64,000 nucleotides of DNA from Saturnia japonica (taxonomy: Eukaryota > Arthropoda > Insecta > Lepidoptera > Saturniidae): the NCBI GenBank assembly GCA_033032175.1, contig CM065318.1:6324001-6388000 (forward strand), in the 5' to 3' direction. Made by a program: the position numbers and the translations under genes. Below the pieces are notes generated by a model. It was not told the origin of the DNA, did not search any database, and saw only the letters and a program-made list of their open reading frames with translations. This document shows, piece after piece, positions 1-11,300 of the stretch; the first letter of the stretch is position 1, and every line of letters begins with the position of its first letter.

Positions 1-419
1 GCTTGATTACTCGACCCTAGTATTCCAAGTGAAGTTAATGTAGTCATAGTGTCATGTAATCGACCATTTTTACAGTCCACTAATAAGCCATAATGTGATA
101 TGAAATCAGCCCCTATGATTGGGTTGTCCACACTAGCAACCACAAAATTCCAGGTGAAGTCACGTCTCAAACCTAGGTCCAAATGTAATGTTATGGTACC
201 ATAGGTGTTGATGACGGTTCCATTTGCAGCTGTCAAGGTATAGTGTGCGGGTTCCCGTTGTTGGCGCAAAAATCGACGAGGTAATACGCATAAGTCAGAT
301 CCCGTATCTATTAAAAATCGTACCTTAGACTTCTTGTCTGTTATAAAGAGGCGACTGGTAACATTATGGCAGTCGTCCGTCGCGTCTACGTACTGCCGTT
401 GGCGTTTAACAAATTGTAC
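1..419 (-). pseudogene. LTR retrotransposon protease (5' part of pol, cut by window edge)
   Basis: Reading leftward, this frame encodes a retropepsin-type aspartic protease. The catalytic loop FLIDTGSDLCVLP lies near 290-330 and a flap-like TAANGT follows near 220-240. A PIIGADFI stretch near 105-120 is the usual ILG-type C-terminal motif of this fold. The frame is open from just after the -1-frame stop at 420-422 to the window edge and lies in the -1 frame relative to gag. Reverse transcriptase and integrase would lie to the left, outside the window. The protease itself has no stop in the visible part, so it may not be badly decayed. Confidence 0.8.
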
Positions 420-1213
420 TTACATGGTGCGGTGTACTTGTTAGCTTTATCGCCAAATTTATTGTGATACCAGCAAACACCAGGAGTACGGCTTCGGCTT
501 CGACTTCGACTTCGCGGCTTGCGACGATTGGGAAAACGTCCACGGGTACTGAAAGATAGTTGGGAAATTTGTTGATTCAATTCAGTCCGAATCCGTGATG
601 TTATAACGTCTTCGATGCGCTTCATAAAATTGGCAAAGTTATTGCTAGGTATATCGGTACTAGTACTTGCAATTTGTTGGGAGGGTAGGAGTTTTACCTC
701 ACATATTTTGTCTGCTAATTCGGCAACGACTTCTAAGGGAGCAGATGCTTGCGATATAATGATCGCTTGCACATGGGGTGGTAAGCGGCTTGACCACAGA
801 CTACGTAAAAACTCATCAGTAACGCTGTCGGCTGCCAACGTTTTTAAATGGCGTAAAAACTGCGATGGTTTTCTATCACCAAGCTCTTTGTGAGAAAGCA
901 ACTGAGTAATTTGATGCTCACGAGAAAGAGATAACCGTTTAATTAGTTCTTGTTTTAATTTCTCGTACTTACCGGTCACTGGTGGGTTTTTAACAATATC
1001 CTTAATTTCCCGAATATACCTTTGATCCAGCTGCGATATGATATGGTAGAACCTCGTTGTGTCCTCTTTAATTCCGGAGATCTGGAACTGCGCCTCGGCT
1101 TGAACGAACCAAACTTCAGGATCTTCCGGCCAAAACGGAGGTAGTCGAACAGCCACGCGGTCGACGGATGAATGTTGTACGTCTTCGGAAGTCTTGTTAT
1201 CCACTGTAGCCAT
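386..1213 (-). CDS. Gag of a Ty3/Gypsy CsRn1-type LTR retrotransposon
   Basis: This 275-codon ORF starts at an ATG 35 nt inside the primer-binding site. The N-terminal two thirds is a capsid-like region (PPFWPEDPEVWF near residue 25). Then come an Arg/Ser dipeptide run and a C-terminal knuckle CWYHNKFGDKANKYTAPC. CsRn1-clade elements are known for a CHCC knuckle instead of CCHC, and this one fits, except that the third position expected to be Cys is Tyr. Gag would coat the element RNA in cytoplasmic particles. The ORF is uninterrupted, which suggests a fairly recent insertion. Clade assignment is from motif and primer choice, not from a tree. Confidence 0.8.
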   Translation of the reverse strand: MATVDNKTSEDVQHSSVDRVAVRLPPFWPEDPEVWFVQAEAQFQISGIKEDTTRFYHIISQLDQRYIREIKDIVKNPPVTGKYEKLKQELIKRLSLSREHQITQLLSHKELGDRKPSQFLRHLKTLAADSVTDEFLRSLWSSRLPPHVQAIIISQASAPLEVVAELADKICEVKLLPSQQIASTSTDIPSNNFANFMKRIEDVITSRIRTELNQQISQLSFSTRGRFPNRRKPRSRSRSRSRTPGVCWYHNKFGDKANKYTAPCKYNLLNANGST

Positions 1214-1247
1214 TTTTATATTGACTTATAGAGGGCGCGAAACTTTT

Positions 1248-1257
1248 CGGGTCACCA
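1248..1257 (-). promoter_or_regulatory. Primer-binding site, tRNA-Trp type
   Basis: Read on the minus strand the site is TGGTGACCCG, two bases after the LTR end. It matches the 3' end of tRNA-Trp over the first nine bases, and CsRn1-type elements are known to use tRNA-Trp. Confidence 0.65.
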
Positions 1258-1259
1258 GA

Positions 1260-1519
1260 TGTTGTATAATTTGTTTATTTAAATTATAATGAACATTAAA
1301 AATAACAATCGTTATAGCTATGGTCGGGAGCGCTTGACGTATGTCCGTCTCGCACGTAGGCTAGTGAGCTCTGGCGGTCGGCAGGCAGCGCGGGCGCTGG
1401 CGAGCGGCCGAAGTGCCGTTATCTCGCACTCCTCCCTCGCGCGGCCTTCCTCGCCAATGACACCCGGCGAGGCGACGGCGGATGGCTAGCGATAAATAAA
1501 ATTATTATGCGCTGCCACA
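1260..1519 (-). repeat. 5' LTR (260 bp) of the CsRn1-type element
   Basis: On the minus strand it begins TGTGGCAGCG and ends ATACAACA, giving the standard TG...CA termini. The left edge is fixed by the primer-binding site. The right edge is fixed by the point where Jockey 3'-UTR sequence resumes at 1520, by comparison with the uninterrupted copy at 58048. The middle is GC-rich, as expected for a promoter-bearing LTR. The partner LTR lies off the left edge, so the target duplication cannot be read. Confidence 0.75.
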
Positions 1520-1827
1520 TACCTGTGTGGTGTGCACGTGTGTGTGTCCATACGTGTGTAATTTTGTACGTGGGTAGCTAAGTGTTGCACGTATAGTGTC
1601 ACTTGTATCGCGCGGGCGGCTGCCTGACCCAAGGGCTTCACACCGAGGAACGGACCTAGGCTTGGGTTGCCGCTAGAGAGGGTGGACGTGACGGGTGTGC
1701 GGGAGCGAAGTTGACCGCCCGTCCTCTGCGGAGAGAACGGTGGTTACGCGGGCGTGGGCGGTGGCACGCTCTGTTTGGAGAAGCGGTGGCATAGAACGCG
1801 TTTGCTGTTTCGATTTGGTCGAGCGGG

Positions 1828-3482
1828 TCAGTGAAGATGCGACCGGCGTTTACCCCGGCAGGCATTGGGGTCAGGGACATAGGAAGCTGCCGCTTTGATT
1901 AACGGATTCGCGTGGTTCGACGCGGTGTCGAAATATGAGCGAGAAAGGTGTTTGGCATAAGCATGTATCGAAGGAAGGTCCATATCTCTATGGAGATCTT
2001 CCATACGAACATATCGAGGGGCGCCGGTAAGGCGGTGAAGAAACCTATTCTGGATGACTTGTAAACGATCCCAATTATATCTTGGCATATGTGCGAACAC
2101 AACGCAGCTATATGTCATAATCGGTCGGATACACATCTTGTAGAGCGTAAGCTTGTGTCTCGTAGACATTTTGCCTGCAGCACATAACAGAGGATGCAAT
2201 TGGGCGAGGGTCCAGGTGGCCCTTTTCCTAACCAGAGTGACGTGGCGTATAAAGGAGAGTCTACTGTCTAGGGTTACACCTAGATATTTGGTCTCCTTTA
2301 CCCAGGGGATCGGATTACCGAAGAGTTCAAGGGGATGATCCTTGAGTTATTTCGGTATCTGTGAGGCGGTTTGGTCGAAGAGCACCGCTGCGCTCTTCGT
2401 GGGGTTGATGGCTATTCGCCAGTCGTTAAACCACTCCCCGAGAGTGATCACGGCTCTTTGGATTCTACATTTGAGGTAGATTTTTTGCCTTTGAGAGGAG
2501 TATATGACTGTATCGTCAGCGTATGTATAACCCTACCTCAACTTTCTCGGGAAGTTTTGGTAGGTCACTGACGTACAGATTGAAGAGGCTAGGAGCCAGG
2601 ATGGAACCTTGGGGGACGCCTGAGCGTATTGGGTGGGGTGTGGATAGTTCACCTTCCACTCTGTAGCGAAAGGTGCGGTCTTTGAGATAATCGCGGATGA
2701 TTTTAACTAATCTATCGGGGACTTCGCGAGAGTACAGCTTATAGACTAATTCTTCGTGCCAGACCTTATCAAAGGCCTTGGCTACGTCGAAAAAGACTGC
2801 CAGTGTACGACGGGGTTTATATAACTCGGAAAAGTTAAACATTATGTGCTCCGTGAGGCGGTGCACTTGATGAGTGCAAGAGTGTCTAGCACGAAAATCG
2901 AATTGCTCAGGCGGATAGAGGTTTTTCTCCTCTATTACGGACTTGAGACGGTTCAGAAGGAGCCGCTCATAGATTTTACCTAGGGTATTGAGAAGACTAA
3001 TAGGGCGTTAGCTGTCGGGATGCGACGCGCTCTGGCCGGGCTTGTGAATACCTATGACAATGGCCGTTTTTCAGACGGCTGGAAAATGGCAGTTGGCTAT
3101 GGCTACATTGAAGATGCAGACCAATAGAGCTATGAGGTGATCGGGAAGAAGTTTGAGTACTTCGTTCCTGATCCCGTCGGGACCTGGTGACTTTTTAAGC
3201 TTTTGAGTATGGCACAGACCTCCTCAGAAGTGACTGGGGACAGGGATTCTGATGCGGGGAGCTTATTCAGCTCCCCACGCGGGCTTCGATATCTCTGACT
3301 CGGTCGGTATTTGCGTTGACGCTGTTCGGGGAGCACTGGCTCTCCAAACATGCGGCAAGGCACTCCGTCTTGTCGATGGTATCGAACGCGGGCGTAATGC
3401 CGGGACACCTTTCGAGGGCGGGCATGCGAGGGTGGGGATCTATTTTAAGAGCGTGGGCTACTTTCCACTAAGTCAGATGTGA
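1828..3482 (-). pseudogene. Jockey ORF2 reverse transcriptase and C-terminal region, frameshifted
   Basis: Recognisable pieces in order are a linker with CAILKSLKSHQVP near 3200, the RT palm with FFDVAKAFDKVWH near 2780, and SGVPQGSILAPSLFN near 2610. YADDT follows near 2515 in a shifted frame. A C-terminal part then contains YKMCIRPIMTYS and LHRDMDLPSIHAYAKHL (2199-1828). The catalytic YADD is intact, but at least three frame changes separate the blocks, so no functional polymerase can be made. Confidence 0.8.
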
Positions 3483-3509
3483 CGGCCTTAGCCCTTCGAA
3501 TAAGGTGTC

Positions 3510-4685
3510 CTATCTGTGACTTCTGAACTCGGTTATACGGGCTTTAACCGCTCTCTGGAGTGCGTGTAACCGTGCGCGGTTTACCTCGGTCGGATAAGAG
3601 TCATGCGCACGAGTCGCAGCGTTCTTCTCCGTCATCAACGCTCGCACGTCGGCAGGGAGTACAAAGCGGCGATCGTTCGCCGCTTCGACCTCTCTCGAGG
3701 CCTCTCCGATGCCGACTTGGAGGTGGTCGACTAGGGAGTCGATCGCGAGATCTACGTGCGCAACTGACTCCAATACGTCCGGGACCCTAACGAGACTGGG
3801 CGAGGACTGCCTATCCGCGAGGTAGTATTTGAGTTTGGCATAGTCAACCGTTGTGACTGAAGGAGGGCTGGAGTCATCTAGTTGACCTTGCGGATGACCG
3901 GGCGATGGTCGGAATCGAGTTCGTGTATGACCCGAATGAGTCGTACCCGAAGCACGATATTTTTTAAGGAGGGCTATGTCAAGCACTGTCGGTGTACAGT
4001 GATCTTGAAAGTGAGTGGGATTGGGAGGCGCGATGACGTCAAAGTTTAACTCGTCCGACATCCCTTCGAGAATAACCCCATTGCTGGAGTCTCTCCAATT
4101 GTTGAAGGACGTGTGTCCACTTTTGAGGTCACCTGCGATAATGACCGATGTGCCGAGCGAAAGTAGCTTCTCTAGGTCAGACCTGAGAGGTACTTTCGTC
4201 GGTGAGAGGTACACGGATACGATCGTTATGGACGGATGATCGGTCATTCCTAGTCTACACACGGATACTTCCATATTGGTAAGTATCGGAGAATCTACCG
4301 GCATGCAATACAACGAACGTTTGTAGTAATTGAGAGTGCAGCCTCCTCGGCCGTCACGGTCATTTCTAACAATGTTGTAGTTTGCAATACTCGGATTGTG
4401 TTTACCACGCTTTAAGAGCGTTTCCTGTACTAAGAGAACGTCTATTTGGTGATCTTTAAGAAAAGTCGCGGCGAGATCACGCTTCGGATATAAGTTCCGC
4501 GCATTAAAAAAGGAGTTGTTTAGGCGTCTCGACTTGAGCCTAGCCATTGAGAGGCCTGAGGTTGTTGGCTTCGCGATCGAGACGCTTCGACGTTCTGAGT
4601 CGAACGCACGGGTTTGGGCTGCACCTGGGGTGCGGGGGTCTACGGTCGCCTGAGTGCGGTGGGGGGTCGGGAGGGACGGAAACAC
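3510..4685 (-). pseudogene. Jockey ORF2 endonuclease (APE-type) domain
   Basis: The open frame carries the endonuclease N-terminus (FFNARNLYPKRDL), the metal-binding Glu in LLVQETLL and a VLDIALL segment near the domain end. The usual catalytic GDFNAKH-type motif reads GDLKSGH, so the active-site Asn is lost, and the last His of the domain is not evident. The enzyme would nick target DNA to start reverse transcription. The sequence before the methionine at 4575 is translated 3' ORF1 DNA, so the ORF start at 4685 is not the protein start. Confidence 0.75.
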
Positions 4686-5597
4686 CTCTGGATTGAGCAG
4701 AGGTTGTAACCAGAACCCTGAGGTGGGGGGTGCACTCTGGGGGGCAGCCTACCAAGAGCGGCGAGGGTGCGTGGTGCGCGGGGCCTTGGGGCATCCGCGA
4801 TAGTTCGCTGGATGTCCCTCCTCCCTGCATAGTACGCAGCTCGGGGGGGGGGGGGGGGGGGGGGGTGGTAGAGTCACGCTGACGCGTGCACATCCTGGTT
4901 GGGTGGTCCTCTAGGCACTTAACGCACCTCGGACGTAAGTAGCAGTTGCGAGCGGAGTGCCCGTACAACTGACAGTTGTGGCATTGGGAGGGCTTGTGAT
5001 TTCAGTCTGGTGGCTCTACGGATACGCCGGAGAGCTCGCATACCTGCTCGAGATTTAAAGATTGTTTTGCCTTCAGGCGTCTTATCTAGTATTAAAACGA
5101 GCAGTTGAAGGGCTCGTTTTTCCTTATTGTACATCCGATGTACTTCTCGGATGGGGAATTTTTGGTCTTGGAGGGAGGCGAGGACCTCCTCGGGTGTGAT
5201 TTCGACAGGGATTCGTCGAAGCATTACTCGTAGGACTCGCTCCTCTTCGTGCGCGTATGTGTAGTATGGAATATTCCTACTACGGAGGAGGGTAGTGAGT
5301 TTACGATGGCTGTCTGGCGAGCTCATCGTGAGAGAGATACCGGTCGCGATATTGCGAGCCTTGGTGTATTCTATTTTGAGCGATTTAAGCTCATTTGTTA
5401 ATTTTGTCCAGACTGCTTTGTCATGGATTATGATTGGCGGGGGTCTTTGCTTTTTACCGACGGATGGTTCGTCGGTATTTGAAGAGGGTGCGGGGGCGGC
5501 GGAGCCGTTTGCCGTTTTGGCAGTTTTTGTCGCGTTTGTTTGCTCGACAGGACTAACTCGGGACGCGCGTTTCCGAGATTTGACGACTGTGAAGTAC
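4560..5597 (-). pseudogene. Jockey ORF1 (nucleic-acid-binding Gag-like protein), broken
   Basis: The first piece is open from 5597 down to 4919. It has a low-complexity Thr/Ala/Pro N-terminus, then the segment PPPIIIHDKAVW and a PRE_C2HC-type domain (LRRIPVEITPEEVL). After a frameshift, 4968-4540 encodes Cys/His knuckles (YGHSARNCYLRPRCVKC) and a proline run made by a 23-base poly-G tract on the plus strand. Such proteins bind the LINE RNA. The ORF has no natural start here because the 5' end is missing. Confidence 0.75.
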
Positions 5598-6390
5598 CTA
5601 TAATTGACTATGGTGATGTGTGCTTTTACGATCTGAACGCTGACCTTCTTAATAAACTTGACAGATTACTCAACAATTGCATTCGATTTGTTTTTAATCT
5701 TCGTAAGTATGACCATGTATCGAGCCATCGTTCAGAGCTTAATTGGTTGCCCATACGCCAGCGTCGGAGTTTACGGGCTCTGACAACTCTGTATTCTATT
5801 CTATTTTCTCCCAACACTCCCTCTTACTTAACTCCACATTTTCAGTTTTTATACTCTAATCATGACCTTAACCTTCGCTCTTCTAATAATCTTATTCTTT
5901 GCTGTCCTGTCCATACTTCCGGTCTAGTACATTCGTCTTTCTATATCCAATCTATTCTCCTATGGAATGCGCTTCCTTATGAAATCAGGATGTCATCTAA
6001 TCGTTTCAGTTTTAAAGTCAAGGTACGTCGGCTTTACCAGTGTTATTTAGCAGAATTATCTGGTTAATGCTGTATTTAGTACTTAATGTTGACTAATTAT
6101 ACTTTTATTTATTGTATTGATATTTTTGTATGATGTTGTTATGTGTATGTATTGTATAAGTGTAGTATATATGTATTATATATGTCTTATATATATTATA
6201 TTTTGGTGTTGATATTTTATTTATATATTGTGATATTAAATAGGTTAAACATAATTTCATAAAACCCTTACCTTTTACACCTACCAACATTTATCTCTGC
6301 ATCACCTAATGGTTGACTGGCAGAGAATGCCTTAGGCATTAAGTCCGTCATTGCGTATTTAACGTATAATGTGTAAATAAATAAATAAAA
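5598..6390 (+). mobile_element. 3' end of a CR1/Jockey-superfamily LINE
   Basis: The frame 5598-6067 encodes the C-terminus of a LINE polyprotein: IDYGDVCFYDLN, then RSELNWLPIRQRR and LWNALPYEIR. It is followed by a 3' UTR and a short TAAA-type tail (6374-6390). The 5' side is lost at the junction with the Jockey element, which runs the opposite way. The clade cannot be fixed from this fragment. Confidence 0.7.
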
Positions 6391-7060
6391 GGACCTAACG
6401 TTTCCCTAGGAGAGTCCCTAACAGTCTCGTGGCAGAGGACGCAGGCCGGTATAAACCGTGGCTACGCCCAAACAACCACGAGAATGGATGGTAAGGATAG
6501 GAAGGGTTGGGTAGGAGACACCTGGGGCTTAACTATGCAAAAAGGCAAAGGCTAAGATTCCCAGGCCCGTCCGAGTTATCGTTTACCTCAGAAGGAGGTA
6601 ACCGGAGAGCGCTCGGGTCTTGCCCCGTTCGTCTTCGTTAACACCGCTAGGTATCCGACGAACGACCACTAACCGTGGATTTGCGTGCCTTTCGAAACAA
6701 GATACGCGCTGAAAAGCGCGTTTGTTGTCGTACTGAGAAGTACGGTTTTTCGTGTGCACCAAAGTGCTATACGAAATGTGCGAGCGAGACGGCGCTATGC
6801 GCGCAACGTGTACCTGGATGCTCGCTACACAACAATAACACCGTCTTCACTATAAAACGCGGTATGAAAACGCTTAAAAAACTAGCTTTAAACCGTGTGC
6901 TTTGAACTGGCAGGCCTAGGACCGGGTCCGTGGATCAAAGCAAACAAGTCGCAAACTAGTTTAAGCAGAGCGACATTCAGATAGCGATCGAGAGCGCGAG
7001 CGGACACGTCCGTTCACGCCAACGGTCGAAATCGGAATCCCAGCCGAAGGGTTTCAAAAT
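6391..7060 (+). repeat. Unidentified GC-richer segment, probably mobile-element derived
   Basis: This roughly 670-bp stretch is clearly richer in GC than the AT-rich DNA after it and starts exactly at the tail of the preceding LINE. It has one open frame (6675-6905, from a GTG, with several Cys) that resembles nothing I recognise. It could be the 5' UTR of a LINE or part of another element. Strand is uncertain. Confidence 0.35.
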
Positions 7061-8338
7061 TGGCTCATTTAAATGAATCCTTTGTTAAAGGTTTGGGTAG
7101 AGAGGTGCGTTTTTTAATTTTATGTTATCGATATATTATTTGTAATGTTATTAAAAGATTAAGATTAAACATTCATTGTGAGTTTTTTAAATTATTGGAG
7201 TTTTTGTATTCAAGCCTAGCAAAAATTTTCTTACCCTAATTTTAGCTTAGATTTACAAAATAATGAAAGACCAAATTGTTTAAATTATTTTTTAATCAGT
7301 TAGTATAGTTAATAAAGAACACGTACATATAAACATAAATCATTGAATTACTGAATGCGCGCAAATATCGCGGTTTCCCCCAAACCTGCCGGCCAGCCCG
7401 GCCAGCAACTTTTTCAATATGAAGTTTACCAAGTGAGGGGATATCATCTTACATTTTTTAATACATGTACAATATGTATTATAAAAACCCCGTTTAATCC
7501 CAAAAGGGTATATAGGTACCCCAATGACATTACCAAAAAATATCAAAATTTTATTTATTATGAAAATTAAAATGTTATTGCGATTTAAAATTAACGTATT
7601 TACTTTCCCTAAAATTTAGCAAATTTTTAAAACGTGATAACGCCTTTGCCAGTCCCGGCATGGCACAGCGGTACGTTTGATCGTATGGCGTTACCTTTTA
7701 ACTTATAATCTGAGATAGATAACATAAACAGAATATAATCTTGATACTTAATAACACCTCCACGGATCCGACGAGGTTTTTAATACATAATATATATATA
7801 CATAAATTGTATAATTTGTTGTATTATTAAACATTTGATTAGTAAAATATATTTGTCTTCTAAATTATTGTTTTGTTTAGTTGCCTGACTCAATAAGCAT
7901 CATGTTAAAGCGTCAACTGAGTATATAAATTCGTTATTTTTTACTTTTACCGCATTAGATGGCGCGGTCACGAATATCACTCGCAATAACGAAATGTAAT
8001 GCAATTTATAGTACTATGTAATCTTTTCATAATCATTTTCTCTCGGCCTAACTGGGTGTTTTCTTGACAACGTCATAAATATTCATTACAATCATAGGAC
8101 CGTTTTGGGAATACTATAAAAGAACTGTACACATCACATTTTATGAATTTGAATATAAAAGTTTACCCTGAGTTTGGCTTACACAGTTCCTCTGTCCCAA
8201 CTATTCCATACGTTCAGGGCATTAGTGTTATTATAATATGAAAATATACAAAAAGATGATTATGAAAAGAACAGCATAATAAACCAATTATCATTTAATA
8301 AATTCAGTTATTAAGTTGATATTTACACTTTATTACAG
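7061..8338. other. AT-rich non-coding stretch upstream of the first visible Sgf29 exon
   Basis: I find no exon-like ORF matching the missing Sgf29 N-terminus and no element with recognisable coding sequence. The stretch is probably intron. Confidence 0.5.
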
Positions 8339-11300
8339 CTATCGCAATTGAAAAATTGTTACAAATCTGGATTGAATGCATCTGAGCAAGAAGAGAGATT
8401 ACTCCGTGCTGCATTGTCAAGAATCTATGAGATACGCACAATCAAAAATGAGAGACGTATCCAGGTAAAAAGAAATACAGATAAAAAAAAAAAAAAAAAA
8501 AACAATTTTAATAGCAAACTAGCTTTGCCCATGGCTTCGATCACATGGACTACAGAATGCCCGCGCGATTCTAGCTCCCTCGGTCCCGGTAAATTAAAAG
8601 ACAAAAAAGCTTATTGTAGGTGTTCCTTATGTATACCTGATGTATACCCTTCCTGACTTTTTTGTAGGTCTTTTTAATGCCTATAATTATGTAGTACGTT
8701 CATTTGTTATACCTCTTATGGTTTACTCAACGTAAGCCATTTAAGCGCCCGAATTAATTCACCGTGAACAGTTTTTTTATATATTTGTGCCGAACTAGGA
8801 TTAATTATCTAATATAAAAGTTTTAAGTTTTTGTTATAGGTATCGTATATACTTTCATATGCATTTAGTAAAAAGTTGTTATTTTGTCATTACAAACAGG
8901 CACTTCAATTTTATTAATTGTATATATTCCCAGACATTGTATTTAAATATTATATAGCCTATGTCTCTCCCACAGTTAAGACGAATCTAACGACACTTCG
9001 TATGCTACAATCCATCAAGCCGATTAGGCTAAAGAGCGTGCCAAAGAAATATACATACAATAGCTGTGTCCCGCGGTTTCACCCGCATATAAGTTAGAAG
9101 AAATCACTGATTGATGATTTATAATACTTCAATAAAAACAATTTTTTTATCGGGCGGCCAGATGGTCACATCGCGGCATCGCACGGCTCGTTCGCGCCGT
9201 TACTACTATAGACATAGACCCGAGCCGAGTGTTGAATTATTTTAATTTTGTAATATCTCTCAAACTATGCGTCCAAATAACATGCTATAAAAGACAAAGT
9301 TTATCTTCATTATAAATTGCCTTCATGATGAAGTAACTTTTGTTCGTAAGGATTAATATGCCATGCTTAAAAATAATACTCATAAATTATTTTTTAATCT
9401 TCAACAAAAAAATTTTGCAAAATACCTTATTGCGGCTCAAGTATAAGAGATAGATATATGCTATTGCTGACTTTTTTATATATAATAATGGCCAATATTT
9501 TTGTAGAACATTGCATACTGGTAGTTCTAGAGATTAGCGTGTTTAAACAAACAAAGAAATAACTTTTTTTTTTTAAATATGGAATGATTCATATAATTTA
9601 TAACTAAAATGTTCTAGTCCTTACCATTTCAAATTTTGAACTCTACGTCCCTATGAGGCTGTGTCCTAAAAATGCCTACCCTCTTTAAGCTTCAAATAGG
9701 GTACTAATATAGTACAGTGACTTTTGAGACATTCCAATTTTAAAGAGTATTTGCTTATTTTAAGTGAGTTCAACTGTTGGCGCGTGTTAATTATAAGGCA
9801 TTAAATATTTCCCGCTAAACCTACCACCTCATAACCACTCCACTCCCCTACTCTCCGCTCGCAAAACCGTCCTTCTCCGAACGCAAGCGCATCGCCACGC
9901 GGACAACGCCGCACGCCTAAAATAGTGATATAACCGTTGAACTTTGTACAAACGCCGCTGACAATCTAACTTGAAAGGCCTTCGCCGCCAGTGACATATA
10001 ATTAAAATTCAAGAAGAGTTATCGTCGAGATAAATTACATGCCTACGCCACGAGTTACCATTACGCAGTGAGTTCCATATTTTACCTGCATCCCGCACTT
10101 AATACTTAAGGCACTCTTTCGAGCTACACCATCAACCTTTTTTAAATAAAATCGGATTGAGTTTTCAAACATGTGTCAAAATAAAATGTTATTTAAAACA
10201 AAAGCACTAAGGAGTATTGATATCAACTTCGAAGCAAATCACCGTTAAAATAACTTTCTACCCCTTTTTAATCCACACGTCTTCCAACAATTCTGTTAAA
10301 AAAGGTTTATGCAAAATTTGAAATAGATTGGACCAAGGAATCACCTTGTCCCATACAAACTTTACCTCCCTTTTTCACCCCCTTAGGGGTAGAATTTCGG
10401 AAAATCCTTTCTTATCAGCTGCCAACGTTATACAAAGAACACACCCTCCCAAGTTTCAGGTCATTACGATCAGCGGTTTAAGCTGTGCGTTGATCCATCA
10501 GTCATTTCAGGACAAAGCATTTTATATGTATAGATGAGGAAAAATTTTACCTAATAATTCCTATAAAATTACGCAATAATAGGTCTAAATAAGGAGTGTA
10601 TGAATGAACATAAATACAAGTACAGGACAAATTAAGATTCTTACAAAAACTCCAGTTAAATGACGCGAAAACTTTCGTGCGGCCGCCGCGCTTATATATT
10701 CGTTAATGGTCAATGTGAACTCTTATTTATTAGGTAAAAACATTTAAATTCCTAGGAAAAACCAAACCGCGTGGCTTAGAACCACTTTGTTTGCGCGCTC
10801 TGTTCCCCTCCCGGCCCACTCCAGTCAGTGCGATCTTGTGACTTTGCTCATTTAATTCAAAACATAGTTACTAAATGCATAGAGCCTATTTAGCTATAAC
10901 AGCACATTATCTAGAAACGTAAAGGCGACCACATTTTGACTAGCATTGAAAAAATTCCTGTCAAACAAACGTGCCCTTATAGAGTTGCCATTGTAATTGT
11001 TAATGTTACGACAATAAGAATATGAGTTATGTTGGGTTCGCGTCATATCCCTTCGGTGAGAGGGGGCGTGACCCTTCCCGGTTTGGACGGGCGAATTTTT
11101 ATATTGCCGGATGCCTGTCTCGTAACACCCGTTCGGAGATGCCAGTAGTGCGAGATGGCGGTAAGGTCCCGGGGGGTGCAATAATGCACGGCCGCTCGAG
11201 ATGCTGGATCTTCAAATAAAACTCGAGCTCTTCAATCAATGAGGCGCTCGCAGGATGACCAAACTTATCTTGACATTATTTCTTCTATGTAGATGACTCG

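Larger units (their letters stand above)
1..1519 (-). mobile_element. Ty3/Gypsy (CsRn1-like) LTR retrotransposon, 5' portion
   Basis: LTR, primer-binding site, gag and protease follow in order on the minus strand. The element is inserted in the 3' UTR of a Jockey LINE. Comparison with the second Jockey copy predicts that about 370 bp of Jockey 3' UTR continues beyond the other LTR, left of this window. Confidence 0.8.
1520..5597 (-). mobile_element. Jockey-clade non-LTR retrotransposon, 5'-truncated and decayed
   Basis: From right to left it reads: ORF1 with a PRE_C2HC-like domain and zinc knuckles, an apurinic-type endonuclease, a reverse transcriptase, a C-terminal region and the 3' UTR. 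All coding parts are broken by frameshifts. ORF1 is still open at 5597, so the element is 5'-truncated. The 3' UTR is interrupted at 1519/1520 by the LTR element. A second copy (57684-59010) and a 3'-end copy (60752-61306) are present in this window. Confidence 0.85.

Noticed and set aside
615..893. 92-codon plus-strand ORF
   Set aside because: It is antisense to the gag ORF and has no recognisable product.
8465..8656. Continuation of the Sgf29 exon-1 frame
   Set aside because: The donor CAG|GTAAAA and the family alignment end the exon at 8464; the rest reads through a poly-A tract and a repeat.
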